The position numbers were made by a program, and so were the translations under genes. Positions 9,001 through 16,338 of a stretch of DNA of 64,000 nucleotides are shown in pieces (the stretch's first letter is position 1; the number at the start of each line of letters is the position of its first letter). Under the pieces are notes generated by a model. That model was not told where the DNA came from, searched no databases, and worked only from the letters and a program-made list of their open reading frames with translations. Source of the DNA: a bacterium. GTDB taxonomy: Bacteria > Acidobacteriota > Terriglobia > Terriglobales > Acidobacteriaceae. The stretch is taken from positions 1 through 64,000 of the forward strand of contig JAMFSC010000164.1 of assembly GCA_026225095.1 (NCBI GenBank), read 5' to 3'.

Positions 9001-11493
9001 ATTGCCCGCCCCATCCAAGGTCAACGTCGTCAGGAGCGTGGACCCATCCAGCACCTTCACCGACCCCGTTGGAGCCACCGCACTCGTAATCGCCACGTGC
9101 ACCGAGAGCGTCAGCGGCGTGCCCACCGTTGGAGTCGCGGAGCTCGACGTCAGCGTCGTCACGGTCGACCACAGGTTCACCACCTGCGACACCGCCGGCG
9201 ATCCTGCGCCCAGCGAGTTCGTATCGCCCACATACGTCGCCGTCATCGTATGCGTGCCCGCCACCAGCGTCGCGGTCGTATACGTCGCCACGGCATTCCC
9301 ATTACCATCCGGAGCCAGTGCTTGCGTGCCGACGATATTGCCGCCATCGTTGAACTGCACGTTGCCCGTAGCAACCACATTCGGAGAGGTCACCGTCGCG
9401 CTGAACGTAACGCTCTGGCCAACCTGCGACGGATTCAGACTCGAGATCAACACCGTCGCAGGCTGCTGCTTCACCACCTCGGTAATGGCCGCCGACACAC
9501 TTGGCGAGTTGGCCACGTCGCCCGTAAACGAGGCCGTGATGGTGTGCGATCCCATCGTCAGCGAGCTGGTCGTGAACGTCGCCACACCTCCCGTCAGCGT
9601 CCCCGTCCCAATCAACGTCGCTCCGTCATAAAACCGAACCGTTCCGGTCGGAGGCGTCGTACCCGTCGTCGTCACACTGGCCGAGAAGGTCACCGGCGCA
9701 CCGATCGCCACCGGATTCGCGCTCGTCGACAAAACGGTACTTGTAGGATCTAGCGCATCCACCTCACCCGACAGGTTCAGCACAGCCGGACTATTCGAGG
9801 CGTTCGATTGCAGCTGGATCACCGCCGTCACCGGGTTCCCCACCAACTGCGGCACAAACTCCGCTCCCACCACGCAGGTCGAGTCCATCGTCAGCGCAAC
9901 GGTCGTCGAGCACGTGGTCGTCGCCGGGTCGATTCCCGACGACGGATCCGCAGCCAGTGCCGTAAAGTGCAGGTCTGCGTTGCCGTCATTCTCTACCGTC
10001 ACCGGCTGCGCGGCGGACGTTCTCCCGACACGAATCGGGTCATACTTCAGATAGGCCACTGTGTTCTGAATCTCACGAATCCGATGGTGGAAGATGTCCG
10101 AGTAGAAGACGTTCCCCGACCCATCGATCGCCAACGCATACGGTCCATACATCGCCGCGAGGTTCGCCGGTCCGCCATCGCCCGAGAACTGCGCCGCGCG
10201 CGTGCCAGCAATGTTCGAAAGCAACTGCGTTCCGACCGCCACCTTGCGAATCAAGTTGTTCCCCGAGTCCGCGATATACAGGTTGCCCGCCACATCCACC
10301 GCCACCGCCGCAGGCCCGCCCAGGTTCGCCGCCGTCGCCGCCTGCCCATCGCCGTTGTAGGAAGTCGAACCCGTCCCAGCCACCGTCGAGATCATGCCCC
10401 CCGCGCTCAACATCCGGATCTTGTTGTTTCCCAGATCCGCGATATAAACATCACCGGCAGGGTCGGTCGCCAGACCCCACGGAGAATTCAATTTTGCCGA
10501 CGTTCCCAGCCCCCCGTCGCCGCTCGAACCCTCCGCCCCCGTCCCCGCCGCCCTCGTAATCACACCGGTCACTGCGTCGACCCGCCGCACCTCGTTGTTG
10601 TTCGTATCCGCAATGTAGAGATCGCCCGCCCCATCGAGCGCAATGCCCTGAGGCGTATTCAGCGTACCCGCCAGCGCCAGTCCCGTATCTCCCGTCGCAC
10701 CCTGCTGCCCGAGCTGGCCCGCCACCGTCGAGATCACGCCCGTAGCCAGGATCAGCTTGCGCACCGCGTGGTTGCCGCTATCGGCGAACAACAGGTTTCC
10801 CGCGCCGTCGATCAACATCCCGCTCGGCGAGTTCACCTCCGCATTAACCCCCAGGCCGTTATCGCCCGAGTAACCCGGCGTCCCCGTCCCCGCGACCGTC
10901 GAGATCAGCCCCGTACCCGCATCCACCCGGCGGACCCGGTTATTGTTCGTATCGGATAGAAAGATGTTTCCCAACCCATCCACCGCCACGCCGCCCGGCA
11001 GAAAGATCGACGTCGACGTCGCCGCAACCCCATCATTCCGATAAACCCAGGTCCCGTCGCCTGCCACCGTCTGCATCGTTCCGGGGATCAGCACGCCCAC
11101 CGAGCCCAGCCCCACACCGTAGAGCATCTGTGTTCCCAGCAGGTTGTTCCCCGAATCGAACAGCTGTACCGCACCCCTCCGCGCCCCCGGAGCCACCGGA
11201 GCGAACTGCACCGGAACAGCGCAACTCCCACCCGGGCCGAAGCTCTGCCCCTGGCACCCCCCTCCCCCAGTCGCCGTAAAGTCGGCCGCAGTCTTCCCCT
11301 GGGTCACCACCCGAATCGTCGCTACCGTTCCCCCGTTCAGCAGCGTCACCGTCGCCGGCAACACCTGAGATCCCGTTCCGACCACCAAAGACGTTGGAAA
11401 GGGTGTAACCGTGTCTGCCCAGGCATTGGTCGAGATCACCAGCGCCGCAAGAAATACCCAAAAACAGAGCCCAAGTTTCTTCACAAAAGTCAT
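6058..11493 (-). CDS. Giant secreted NHL-repeat plus Ig-like-repeat protein
   Basis: An 1811-residue protein. A signal peptide (FVKKLGLCFWVFLAALVIS) is followed by an ASPM/SPD2-like domain and then about six NHL repeats, recognised by the recurring pattern GVAVDGLGNIFLSDTNNNRV and ISTVAGTG, which form a beta-propeller. Next come eleven tandem Ig-like (Big_3-type) repeats of about 90 residues, each starting with a version of TTVALTSSANPS and containing PTGTVxFxDG and GSHxIxAxYxGD. Near the C-terminus a hydrophobic pair (PGMILLGVVLTRL, LSLVLLLGLGLGLVGC) may anchor it. The ATG at 11493 is chosen for its GGAG box and signal peptide; an upstream extension to 11634 is not convincing. The likely role is surface adhesion or stalk formation. 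Confidence 0.88.
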   Translation of the reverse strand: MTFVKKLGLCFWVFLAALVISTNAWADTVTPFPTSLVVGTGSQVLPATVTLLNGGTVATIRVVTQGKTAADFTATGGGGCQGQSFGPGGSCAVPVQFAPVAPGARRGAVQLFDSGNNLLGTQMLYGVGLGSVGVLIPGTMQTVAGDGTWVYRNDGVAATSTSIFLPGGVAVDGLGNIFLSDTNNNRVRRVDAGTGLISTVAGTGTPGYSGDNGLGVNAEVNSPSGMLIDGAGNLLFADSGNHAVRKLILATGVISTVAGQLGQQGATGDTGLALAGTLNTPQGIALDGAGDLYIADTNNNEVRRVDAVTGVITRAAGTGAEGSSGDGGLGTSAKLNSPWGLATDPAGDVYIADLGNNKIRMLSAGGMISTVAGTGSTSYNGDGQAATAANLGGPAAVAVDVAGNLYIADSGNNLIRKVAVGTQLLSNIAGTRAAQFSGDGGPANLAAMYGPYALAIDGSGNVFYSDIFHHRIREIQNTVAYLKYDPIRVGRTSAAQPVTVENDGNADLHFTALAADPSSGIDPATTTCSTTVALTMDSTCVVGAEFVPQLVGNPVTAVIQLQSNASNSPAVLNLSGEVDALDPTSTVLSTSANPVAIGAPVTFSASVTTTGTTPPTGTVRFYDGATLIGTGTLTGGVATFTTSSLTMGSHTITASFTGDVANSPSVSAAITEVVKQQPATVLISSLNPSQVGQSVTFSATVTSPNVVATGNVQFNDGGNIVGTQALAPDGNGNAVATYTTATLVAGTHTMTATYVGDTNSLGAGSPAVSQVVNLWSTVTTLTSSSATPTVGTPLTLSVHVAITSAVAPTGSVKVLDGSTLLTTLTLDGAGNATFTTSGLAPGSHGLVATFMGDTTNGGSSSASLGETVQTISTGTVVTSSSNPGTAGATIRFTATVTPASTNATASAPSGTVTFTDGATTLGTGQIAGGIAALDVNTLAVGSHNIVASYAGDTDFAASTSGALGETVNLAATTVALTSSANPSIAGRGITITAVVSGTGGVPTGTIAFLDGATTLGTTQVNGSGQASLSLATLGAGSHSLTAAYGGDAKDGVSTSAVLSEVVQQTTTAIALTSSANPGYAGASITFGTSITSNGGLPVGSILLTDGDTVIGTSAISGTGSASFTFNTLSTGTHNLLASYAGDADHMASTSPPLAEVIQIGTSAATLLSSRNPSPFGSAVTFSVGVSGTAVQPTGTVALMDGGTLLTTLSLNGAGTATFSTSTLTIGDHPLTAVYSGDSIHASSTSVLLTERVQQVDTVAMTSSENPSVVGDLVQFTATISGVSGAATTGTVTFSDSGTVLGTATVNGSTAVFGISTLVAGSHLIVATYSGDATNQGAISAALPQGVNTAGTTVALVSSVNPSVTGSPVKFTATVVSLGKTPTGTVAFLDGSTIIGTGQVSGGVATFTTSSLSPGQHVITARYGGDAGTQVSSSGVLLQVTQMQTHTTLVSSVNPALTVQSIQLTATVTNGANATGVVTFMDGGTSLGSVVLGSNGVAVLTLPSLAAGGHALVATYGGDSDNLPSSTAVLTETVQLRPSVTTMTVSSNTYLSGQQVTLVGVVQTNGPVAPTGTVTFTSGGNLLGSAPVSAAGAATFTIFPLANSYAIVATYSGDAVYLGSAAAAYTIISGPSTTFIMTPSATTMSVASGTHTVVDLTLLSVKGFTDTLALGCLELPVDSTCTFSSDKTLLAANGTNVIHLTIDTGNPLGAGGVAKLRDAEHTRRSIGPLMAGGLLPGMILLGVVLTRLRRRGRLPGMLSLVLLLGLGLGLVGCANKLVQNSTPAGTYTVRVIASGAGTGASQVSDISLTVTK

Positions 11494-11843
11494 TGCATCT
11501 CCACGCTCTACCCATCGGCAGAATCGCTTCTGACCATCACCTGACCCGATAACCGCCACGCACGCGCGTACCCCAGGATTTCCTCTTTGCGAACCCGCCT
11601 TCGCCTGCGCGACCGTGCAAATGCAGGCAAACATGACGTCCAGACCACTGAGGAAAAGGTTCCTTCCACTTTGGGAAACCCTGTGGTACGCGGTCTATCG
11701 TCCTCCCGCACCAGCCCTCGCGAAATCCCACTTCTGTATTGCCTGGCATTGGAGCAGGGGGGATTGCCATTTTCTCGCCGTAATGTTAGCTTCCCGACTG
11801 AGTCCCCGCCCCCGGCAGCCAAACCACGTATCATTTAAGGAGC
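11494..11843. other. Divergent intergenic region between the NHL/Ig gene and mnmA
   Basis: About 350 bases must carry promoters for both outward-facing genes. No convincing -35/-10 pair, operator palindrome or known riboswitch was identified. The stretch is less GC-rich near 11640-11700 and 11760-11800. Confidence 0.5.
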
Positions 11844-13025
11844 ATGTCCACCGCTGTCTCACCCACGCCGACCGCCTCCACCGCCCAGGTCCCTGCCAAG
11901 ACCATCGCCGTCGCCATGTCCGGCGGAGTCGACTCCTCCGCCGTCGCTGCCCTCCTCCGCGCCCAGGGCTTCAACCTCATCGGCCTCACCCTCCAGCTCT
12001 GGAACCAGCGCCGCCTCGCCGGACACGAGGGCATGCCCGAATCCGTCCAGGGCCGCTGCTGCTCCATCGACGACGTCTACGACGCACGCCGCGTCGCCGA
12101 GCACCTCGGCATCCCCTACTATCTCGTCAACCAGGAAGCCCGCTTCGAGGCCGAGGTCGTCAAGCCCTTCGTCTCCGAGTACCTCGCCGGCCGCACCCCC
12201 ATCCCCTGCACCCTCTGCAACAACCACCTCAAGTTCGACGCGCTCCTGCTCACCGCACGCCAGATCGGTGCCGACCTCATCGCCACCGGCCACTACGCCC
12301 GCAACCACTTCGATCCCGTCCGCAACCGCTGGATCCTCTCCCGCCCCGCCGACCGCTCCAAAGACCAGACCTACTTCCTCTTTGGCCTGACTCAAGACCA
12401 ACTCGCCCACACCCTCTTCCCCCTCGGCGAGATGCAGAAGCCAGCCGTCCGCACCATGGCCGCCGACGCCGGACTCGCCCTCGCCCAGAAGCCCGACTCC
12501 CAGGAGATCTGCTTCATCCCCGGCGGCGACTACTCCGCCTTCCTCGCCGCCTACCTCGACGACATCGGCGAACCCCAGCCCGACCTCTCCGGAGAACTCC
12601 TCTCGCCGTCAGGAGAGATCCTCGGCCGCCATCACGGAATCCACACCGTAACGGTAGGCCAGCGCAAGGGCCTCGGACTCACCAGCCCCTCGCCCCTCTA
12701 CGTCCTCAACATCCACCCGGAGAGCCACGCCGTCACCGTCGGCCCCGAGTCAGGCCTGCTCAGCCGCGAGCTCCACGTCGACCGCCTCAACTGGATCTCC
12801 ATCCCATCTCTCGACGAACCCATCCGCGTCCAGGCCAAGATCCGCCACCGCCACGAGCCCGCCTGGGCCACCCTCTCGCCAGCCGGCCAGGACCCCACCG
12901 GCCAGCCGCTCGCCCACGTCCTCTTCGACGAACCCCAACGCGCCATCACCCCCGGCCAGGCCGCCATCTTCTTCCACGAGGACGAAGTCGTCGGTGGAGG
13001 CTGGATCGTCAACCCGAACGCCTGA
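11844..13025 (+). CDS. mnmA: tRNA-specific 2-thiouridylase MnmA
   Basis: A 393-residue cytoplasmic enzyme that installs the 2-thio group on U34 of tRNA-Lys, -Glu and -Gln, using ATP to activate the base and a relayed persulfide as sulfur source. The PP-loop SGGVDSS lies at residues 26-32. The cysteine segment PIPCTLCNNHLKF and the later QEICFIPGGDY carry the family's two catalytic Cys positions. GQRKGLGL marks the central domain and a beta-barrel C-domain follows. The start is set by an in-frame ATG; the upstream AAGGAG ends only one base before it, an unusually short spacing, and the next Met is inside the PP-loop. It converges with the response-regulator gene. Confidence 0.95.
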   Translation: MSTAVSPTPTASTAQVPAKTIAVAMSGGVDSSAVAALLRAQGFNLIGLTLQLWNQRRLAGHEGMPESVQGRCCSIDDVYDARRVAEHLGIPYYLVNQEARFEAEVVKPFVSEYLAGRTPIPCTLCNNHLKFDALLLTARQIGADLIATGHYARNHFDPVRNRWILSRPADRSKDQTYFLFGLTQDQLAHTLFPLGEMQKPAVRTMAADAGLALAQKPDSQEICFIPGGDYSAFLAAYLDDIGEPQPDLSGELLSPSGEILGRHHGIHTVTVGQRKGLGLTSPSPLYVLNIHPESHAVTVGPESGLLSRELHVDRLNWISIPSLDEPIRVQAKIRHRHEPAWATLSPAGQDPTGQPLAHVLFDEPQRAITPGQAAIFFHEDEVVGGGWIVNPNA

Positions 13026-13051
13026 ACAGCCTCCCGACCAACCCCGCCCCC

Positions 13052-13447
13052 CTATGCCACCAGGCGAAACTCCCTCAACTCCGCCAGAAGCTTCCCCGTA
13101 TCCACCGGCTTGAACAGGTAAGCATCACACAGTTCCTTGAACGACTTCATCACCTCGTTCACGTCGTTCAGCGACGTGGTCATGATGATCTTCACCCCGT
13201 TCGTCGAGGTCACTCCCCGGGCCTCCTCCATCGCTCGCACCTGCCGTACCGCCTCTTTTCCATCCATCCCCGGCATCAGGATATCCATGCAGATCAGCTT
13301 GTAGGGTGACCCCGCCTCCAGCGCGATTCGAAACGCCGCCACTGCCTCGTCCCCATTCACCGCGATATGGCACTCCCCATAACGCGACAGATAGGTCAGC
13401 AGAAGCAGCCGGCTGGTGAAGTCGTCCTCGACAATCAGTGTCTTCAT
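13052..13447 (-). CDS. Single-domain response regulator (CheY-like receiver)
   Basis: A 131-residue stand-alone receiver. It has the acidic pair at 8-9 (VEDD), phospho-acceptor Asp55 in CMDILMPGMDG, the switch Thr in IIMTTSLND and Lys in FKPVD. No output domain follows. It starts at the ATG at 13447, with GGGAG upstream, and is transcribed away from the chemotaxis operon, sharing a 331-base intergenic region with it. It may act as a second CheY, a phosphate sink, or in another pathway; the sequence does not decide. Confidence 0.88.
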   Translation of the reverse strand: MKTLIVEDDFTSRLLLLTYLSRYGECHIAVNGDEAVAAFRIALEAGSPYKLICMDILMPGMDGKEAVRQVRAMEEARGVTSTNGVKIIMTTSLNDVNEVMKSFKELCDAYLFKPVDTGKLLAELREFRLVA

Positions 13448-13778
13448 ACGTCGTCCGCTCCCATGCCCATCGCGCGTACGAAACAACGCAATTCAAGACT
13501 CGCCCCGAAACCGACTCAAATCCGCGCGATGCCTTGCATTCTTTCCGGCCCGTCCCTGAATGGGATTTCCGGGCCGTCTTCCTGATAAGGGAACGAGCAC
13601 GCAGGACGCCGCCAATCTCACGCGTGCGATCGACAGGGGAGCCTGTGTTTTGACCGCATACTGATCTGGTGCCGTCGCCTCGAAGCTCTGCCAAAGCAGC
13701 CGAGACGCATACCCACTCGACGAACCGGACCATAAATCCGACTCTATCCGTCGGTGCCGTGCAGCAAGGAGCGACCCG
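13448..13778. other. Divergent intergenic region upstream of the chemotaxis operon
   Basis: These 331 bases separate the single receiver (leftward) from the STAS-cheA operon (rightward) and probably hold both promoters. A nested hairpin lies at 13546-13576. No sigma-28-like or sigma-54-like promoter of good quality was seen. Confidence 0.5.
13546..13576 (+). promoter_or_regulatory. Nested stem-loop in the leader of the chemotaxis operon
   Basis: An outer stem CGGCCCG / CGGGCCG encloses an inner stem TCCC / GGGA with loop TGAAT and a one-sided TTTC bulge. There is no T-run, so a plain terminator is unlikely. It lies about 200 bases before the STAS start codon and could be a leader structure or protein site. 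Confidence 0.35.
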
Positions 13779-14084
13779 TTGCCAATCACGCTCGATCGTC
13801 GCGAATCCGGGTGCCTGGTGCGCCTCGATGGGATCATCGACATCAGTCTCGCCTCCGAGCTCAAAGAAGCTCTCCTACACGCTCTCGAGTCCGGAAGAGA
13901 GGTCCAGATCGAACTGGACGAAGTCACCGAACTCGATGTGACCGCGCTTCAAGTCCTTTGGGCCGCGGATCAATCGGCCAGGGAATCCGGAACGAGGCTC
14001 ACCATCTATAAGCAAATCCCTGAAAACGTCCTCGAGACAATGAAACTCGCGGGACTCCAGGACTTTCTCACCAGCAAGCAGTAA
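13779..14084 (+). CDS. STAS-domain protein
   Basis: A 101-residue single STAS domain of the SpoIIAA / anti-sigma-antagonist type. Thr55 in ELDVTALQVLW sits where the regulatory Ser or Thr of this family is phosphorylated. It starts with TTG at 13779, supported by AAGGAG 7 bases upstream. It is the first gene of the chemotaxis operon, about 80 bases before cheA. STAS proteins do appear in non-flagellar Che systems, but here no partner kinase of the SpoIIAB type is nearby, so it may report to CheA or to a distant switch. Confidence 0.85.
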   Translation: MPITLDRRESGCLVRLDGIIDISLASELKEALLHALESGREVQIELDEVTELDVTALQVLWAADQSARESGTRLTIYKQIPENVLETMKLAGLQDFLTSKQ

Positions 14085-14166
14085 CTCGTCCGGCCAGATC
14101 GTCCGACTGATCAACACATCACCGGACCGATCAACACATCGCAGGACTGATCCATGGGGGGCAGCA

Positions 14167-16254
14167 TTGTCAAACGGATCCAGCATCGACGCATTCAAAC
14201 AGGCCTTCCAGGAAGAGGCGAGAGAGATCCTCGTCGAGCTCGAAGCCACTCTGCTCGAACTCAACGAGAGTCGTGCCGACGCCGAACTCGTCGGCAAAGC
14301 CTTCCGCGCTCTCCACACCATCAAGGGCTCCGGATCCATGTTCGGATTCGACAAGCTCGCTGCCTTCACCCACAACCTTGAGAACGCCTTCGACGAGGTC
14401 CGCAACGGTCGTCTCGAGGTCACCTCCACGCTCATCGATCTCTCCCTCGCCGCGCTCGATCAGATCAAGGCCATGCTCAACGAGGCCGCCGGTCAAGGCT
14501 CGGCCGATGCCGCCACCATCACCGCCATCCTGTCCCAGCTCCAGCACATCATCGGCTCCGGCCCGAAATCGTCGGACCCCCAACCCGCGACCCAGTCCCA
14601 ACCCGCCTCCACCTCCCACCCCGCGACCACCGAGTGGAAGATCCGATTCGCACCTGGGCCGGATCTTCTGCACAACGGAACCCAGCCTCTGCTTCTCATC
14701 CGGGAGCTGGCGCAGTTCGGCGAGCTCAGTGCCGTCGCCCACACCAACGCCGTCCCCCCGCTCCGCGAGCTTGACCCCGAGCGCTGCTACCTTGGCTGGG
14801 AGATCACGCTTCACTCGAACACATCCGCAGCGGAGATCCGCGACGTCTTCATCTTCGCCGAAGATCAGTGCGAGTTGACGATCGAGCCCGTCAACCTCCC
14901 CATCGATCTCTCGCCCATGATCGCCGCAACCCCAGTGGTCCCAACGGCTGTCGACAGCAGCCCAGCACCCGAGCAGCCCGCCAGGTTTGGACGCCGTGCC
15001 GACGACCGCCCCGAGGGAGCATCCAACATCCGCGTCCCCACCGCCAAGCTCGACCAGTTCGTCGATCTCATCGGGGAACTCGTCACCGTCCAGGCTCGCC
15101 TCGGTGTCATCGCCTCGCGCATCGAGGATCCAGACGTCGCGTCCGTCTCCGAAGAGGTCGAGCGCCTCACCTCCGCCCTGCGCGAAAACTCCATGAGCAT
15201 CCGCATGCTCCCCATCCGCGCCACCTTCGAGCGCTTCCGCCGACTCATCCACGATCTCGCCCGCGACCTCAAAAAGAACGTCGATCTCACCATCGAGGGA
15301 GCCGACACCGAGCTCGACAAGACCGTCATCGATCAGCTCAACGATCCCCTCATGCACCTCATCCGCAACAGCATGGACCACGGCATCGAGCCCTCCGACG
15401 CACGCATCGCGGCAGGCAAACCACCCGCCGCCACCCTGCGTCTCTCCGCCCGCCATGCCGGCGCCAACGTCCTCATCGAGGTATCGGATGACGGCGGCGG
15501 CATCCACGCCGAAGCCGTCCGCGAACGCGCCATCGAGAAGGGACTCATCGCCGCCGACGCCCAGCTCTCCGAGGCCGAGATCTTCTCCCTCATCCTCAGC
15601 CCGGGCTTCTCCACCGCCAAGCAGATCACCGACGTCTCCGGCCGCGGTGTCGGCATGGACGTCGTACGCCAGAGGGTCGAGGCGCTCCGCGGAACCATCC
15701 AGATCACCAGCAAGCGCGGCGAGGGAACACGCATCATCCTGCGTCTTCCGCTCACCCTCGCCATCATCGACGGCCTGCTCGTCCGCGTCGGCCAGGCCTT
15801 CTTCGTCCTTCCCCTGGCCAACAGCCTTGAATGCATCGAACTCACCCGCAAGGACATCGTCGCCTCCCACGGCAAGCACGTCGCCAACATCCGCGGAGAG
15901 ATCATTCCCTACATCCGTCTGCGCGAGTACTTCGACATCACCTCCGGCCGCCCCGAGGTCGAACAGATCATGATCGCCGAGACCGAGAACGGGCGCTGCG
16001 GCTTTGTCGTCGACGAGGTCCTCGGCGACCACCAGACCGTCATCAAGAACCTCGGCCAGTTCTATCGGCACATCAAGTTCGTATCCGGAGCCACCATCCT
16101 CGGCAACGGCACCCTCGCCCTCATCCTCGACCCCAACCGCGTCGTCGAAGACGCCCTGCGCGCCGCCGGTTCAGGCTCACACCTCCAGGCTCTTGCGAAC
16201 GCTGCACCGCCATATTCCATGGCCGCCGATCTGGTCGGCCAGAGCGCTGCCTAG
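14167..16254 (+). CDS. cheA: Chemotaxis histidine kinase CheA
   Basis: A 695-residue cytoplasmic kinase. The Hpt domain carries His50 in RALHTIKGSGSMFG. Residues about 155-245 form the P2-like domain seen in many CheA proteins (LLHNGTQPLLLIREL, CYLGWEITL). The dimerisation helix pair, ATPase domain (N-box LIRNSMDHGIE, DDGGGI, GRGVGMDVV) and CheW-like C-domain (DGLLVRVGQAFFVLPL) follow. It starts with TTG at 14167, with a GGGGGG tract upstream; no nearer ATG is in frame. It phosphorylates CheY and CheB, and should bind the receptor through CheW encoded downstream. Confidence 0.95.
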   Translation: MSNGSSIDAFKQAFQEEAREILVELEATLLELNESRADAELVGKAFRALHTIKGSGSMFGFDKLAAFTHNLENAFDEVRNGRLEVTSTLIDLSLAALDQIKAMLNEAAGQGSADAATITAILSQLQHIIGSGPKSSDPQPATQSQPASTSHPATTEWKIRFAPGPDLLHNGTQPLLLIRELAQFGELSAVAHTNAVPPLRELDPERCYLGWEITLHSNTSAAEIRDVFIFAEDQCELTIEPVNLPIDLSPMIAATPVVPTAVDSSPAPEQPARFGRRADDRPEGASNIRVPTAKLDQFVDLIGELVTVQARLGVIASRIEDPDVASVSEEVERLTSALRENSMSIRMLPIRATFERFRRLIHDLARDLKKNVDLTIEGADTELDKTVIDQLNDPLMHLIRNSMDHGIEPSDARIAAGKPPAATLRLSARHAGANVLIEVSDDGGGIHAEAVRERAIEKGLIAADAQLSEAEIFSLILSPGFSTAKQITDVSGRGVGMDVVRQRVEALRGTIQITSKRGEGTRIILRLPLTLAIIDGLLVRVGQAFFVLPLANSLECIELTRKDIVASHGKHVANIRGEIIPYIRLREYFDITSGRPEVEQIMIAETENGRCGFVVDEVLGDHQTVIKNLGQFYRHIKFVSGATILGNGTLALILDPNRVVEDALRAAGSGSHLQALANAAPPYSMAADLVGQSAA

Positions 16255-16338
16255 CGATTCAACATGGCCCAGCCTTACGGTCCAGTGCCGATACCTCTAC
16301 ACGATCTAGAACGAGTCCCGCAGCATCGGAGAAGCATC

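Noticed and set aside
11494-11640. A c-di-GMP-I (GEMM) riboswitch upstream of the NHL/Ig gene, suggested by TTCGCAAAG and a CCGATGG-like end on the minus strand
   Set aside because: The invariant GCAAACC segment and the GACGCAAAGCC core are not present, so the match is too weak.
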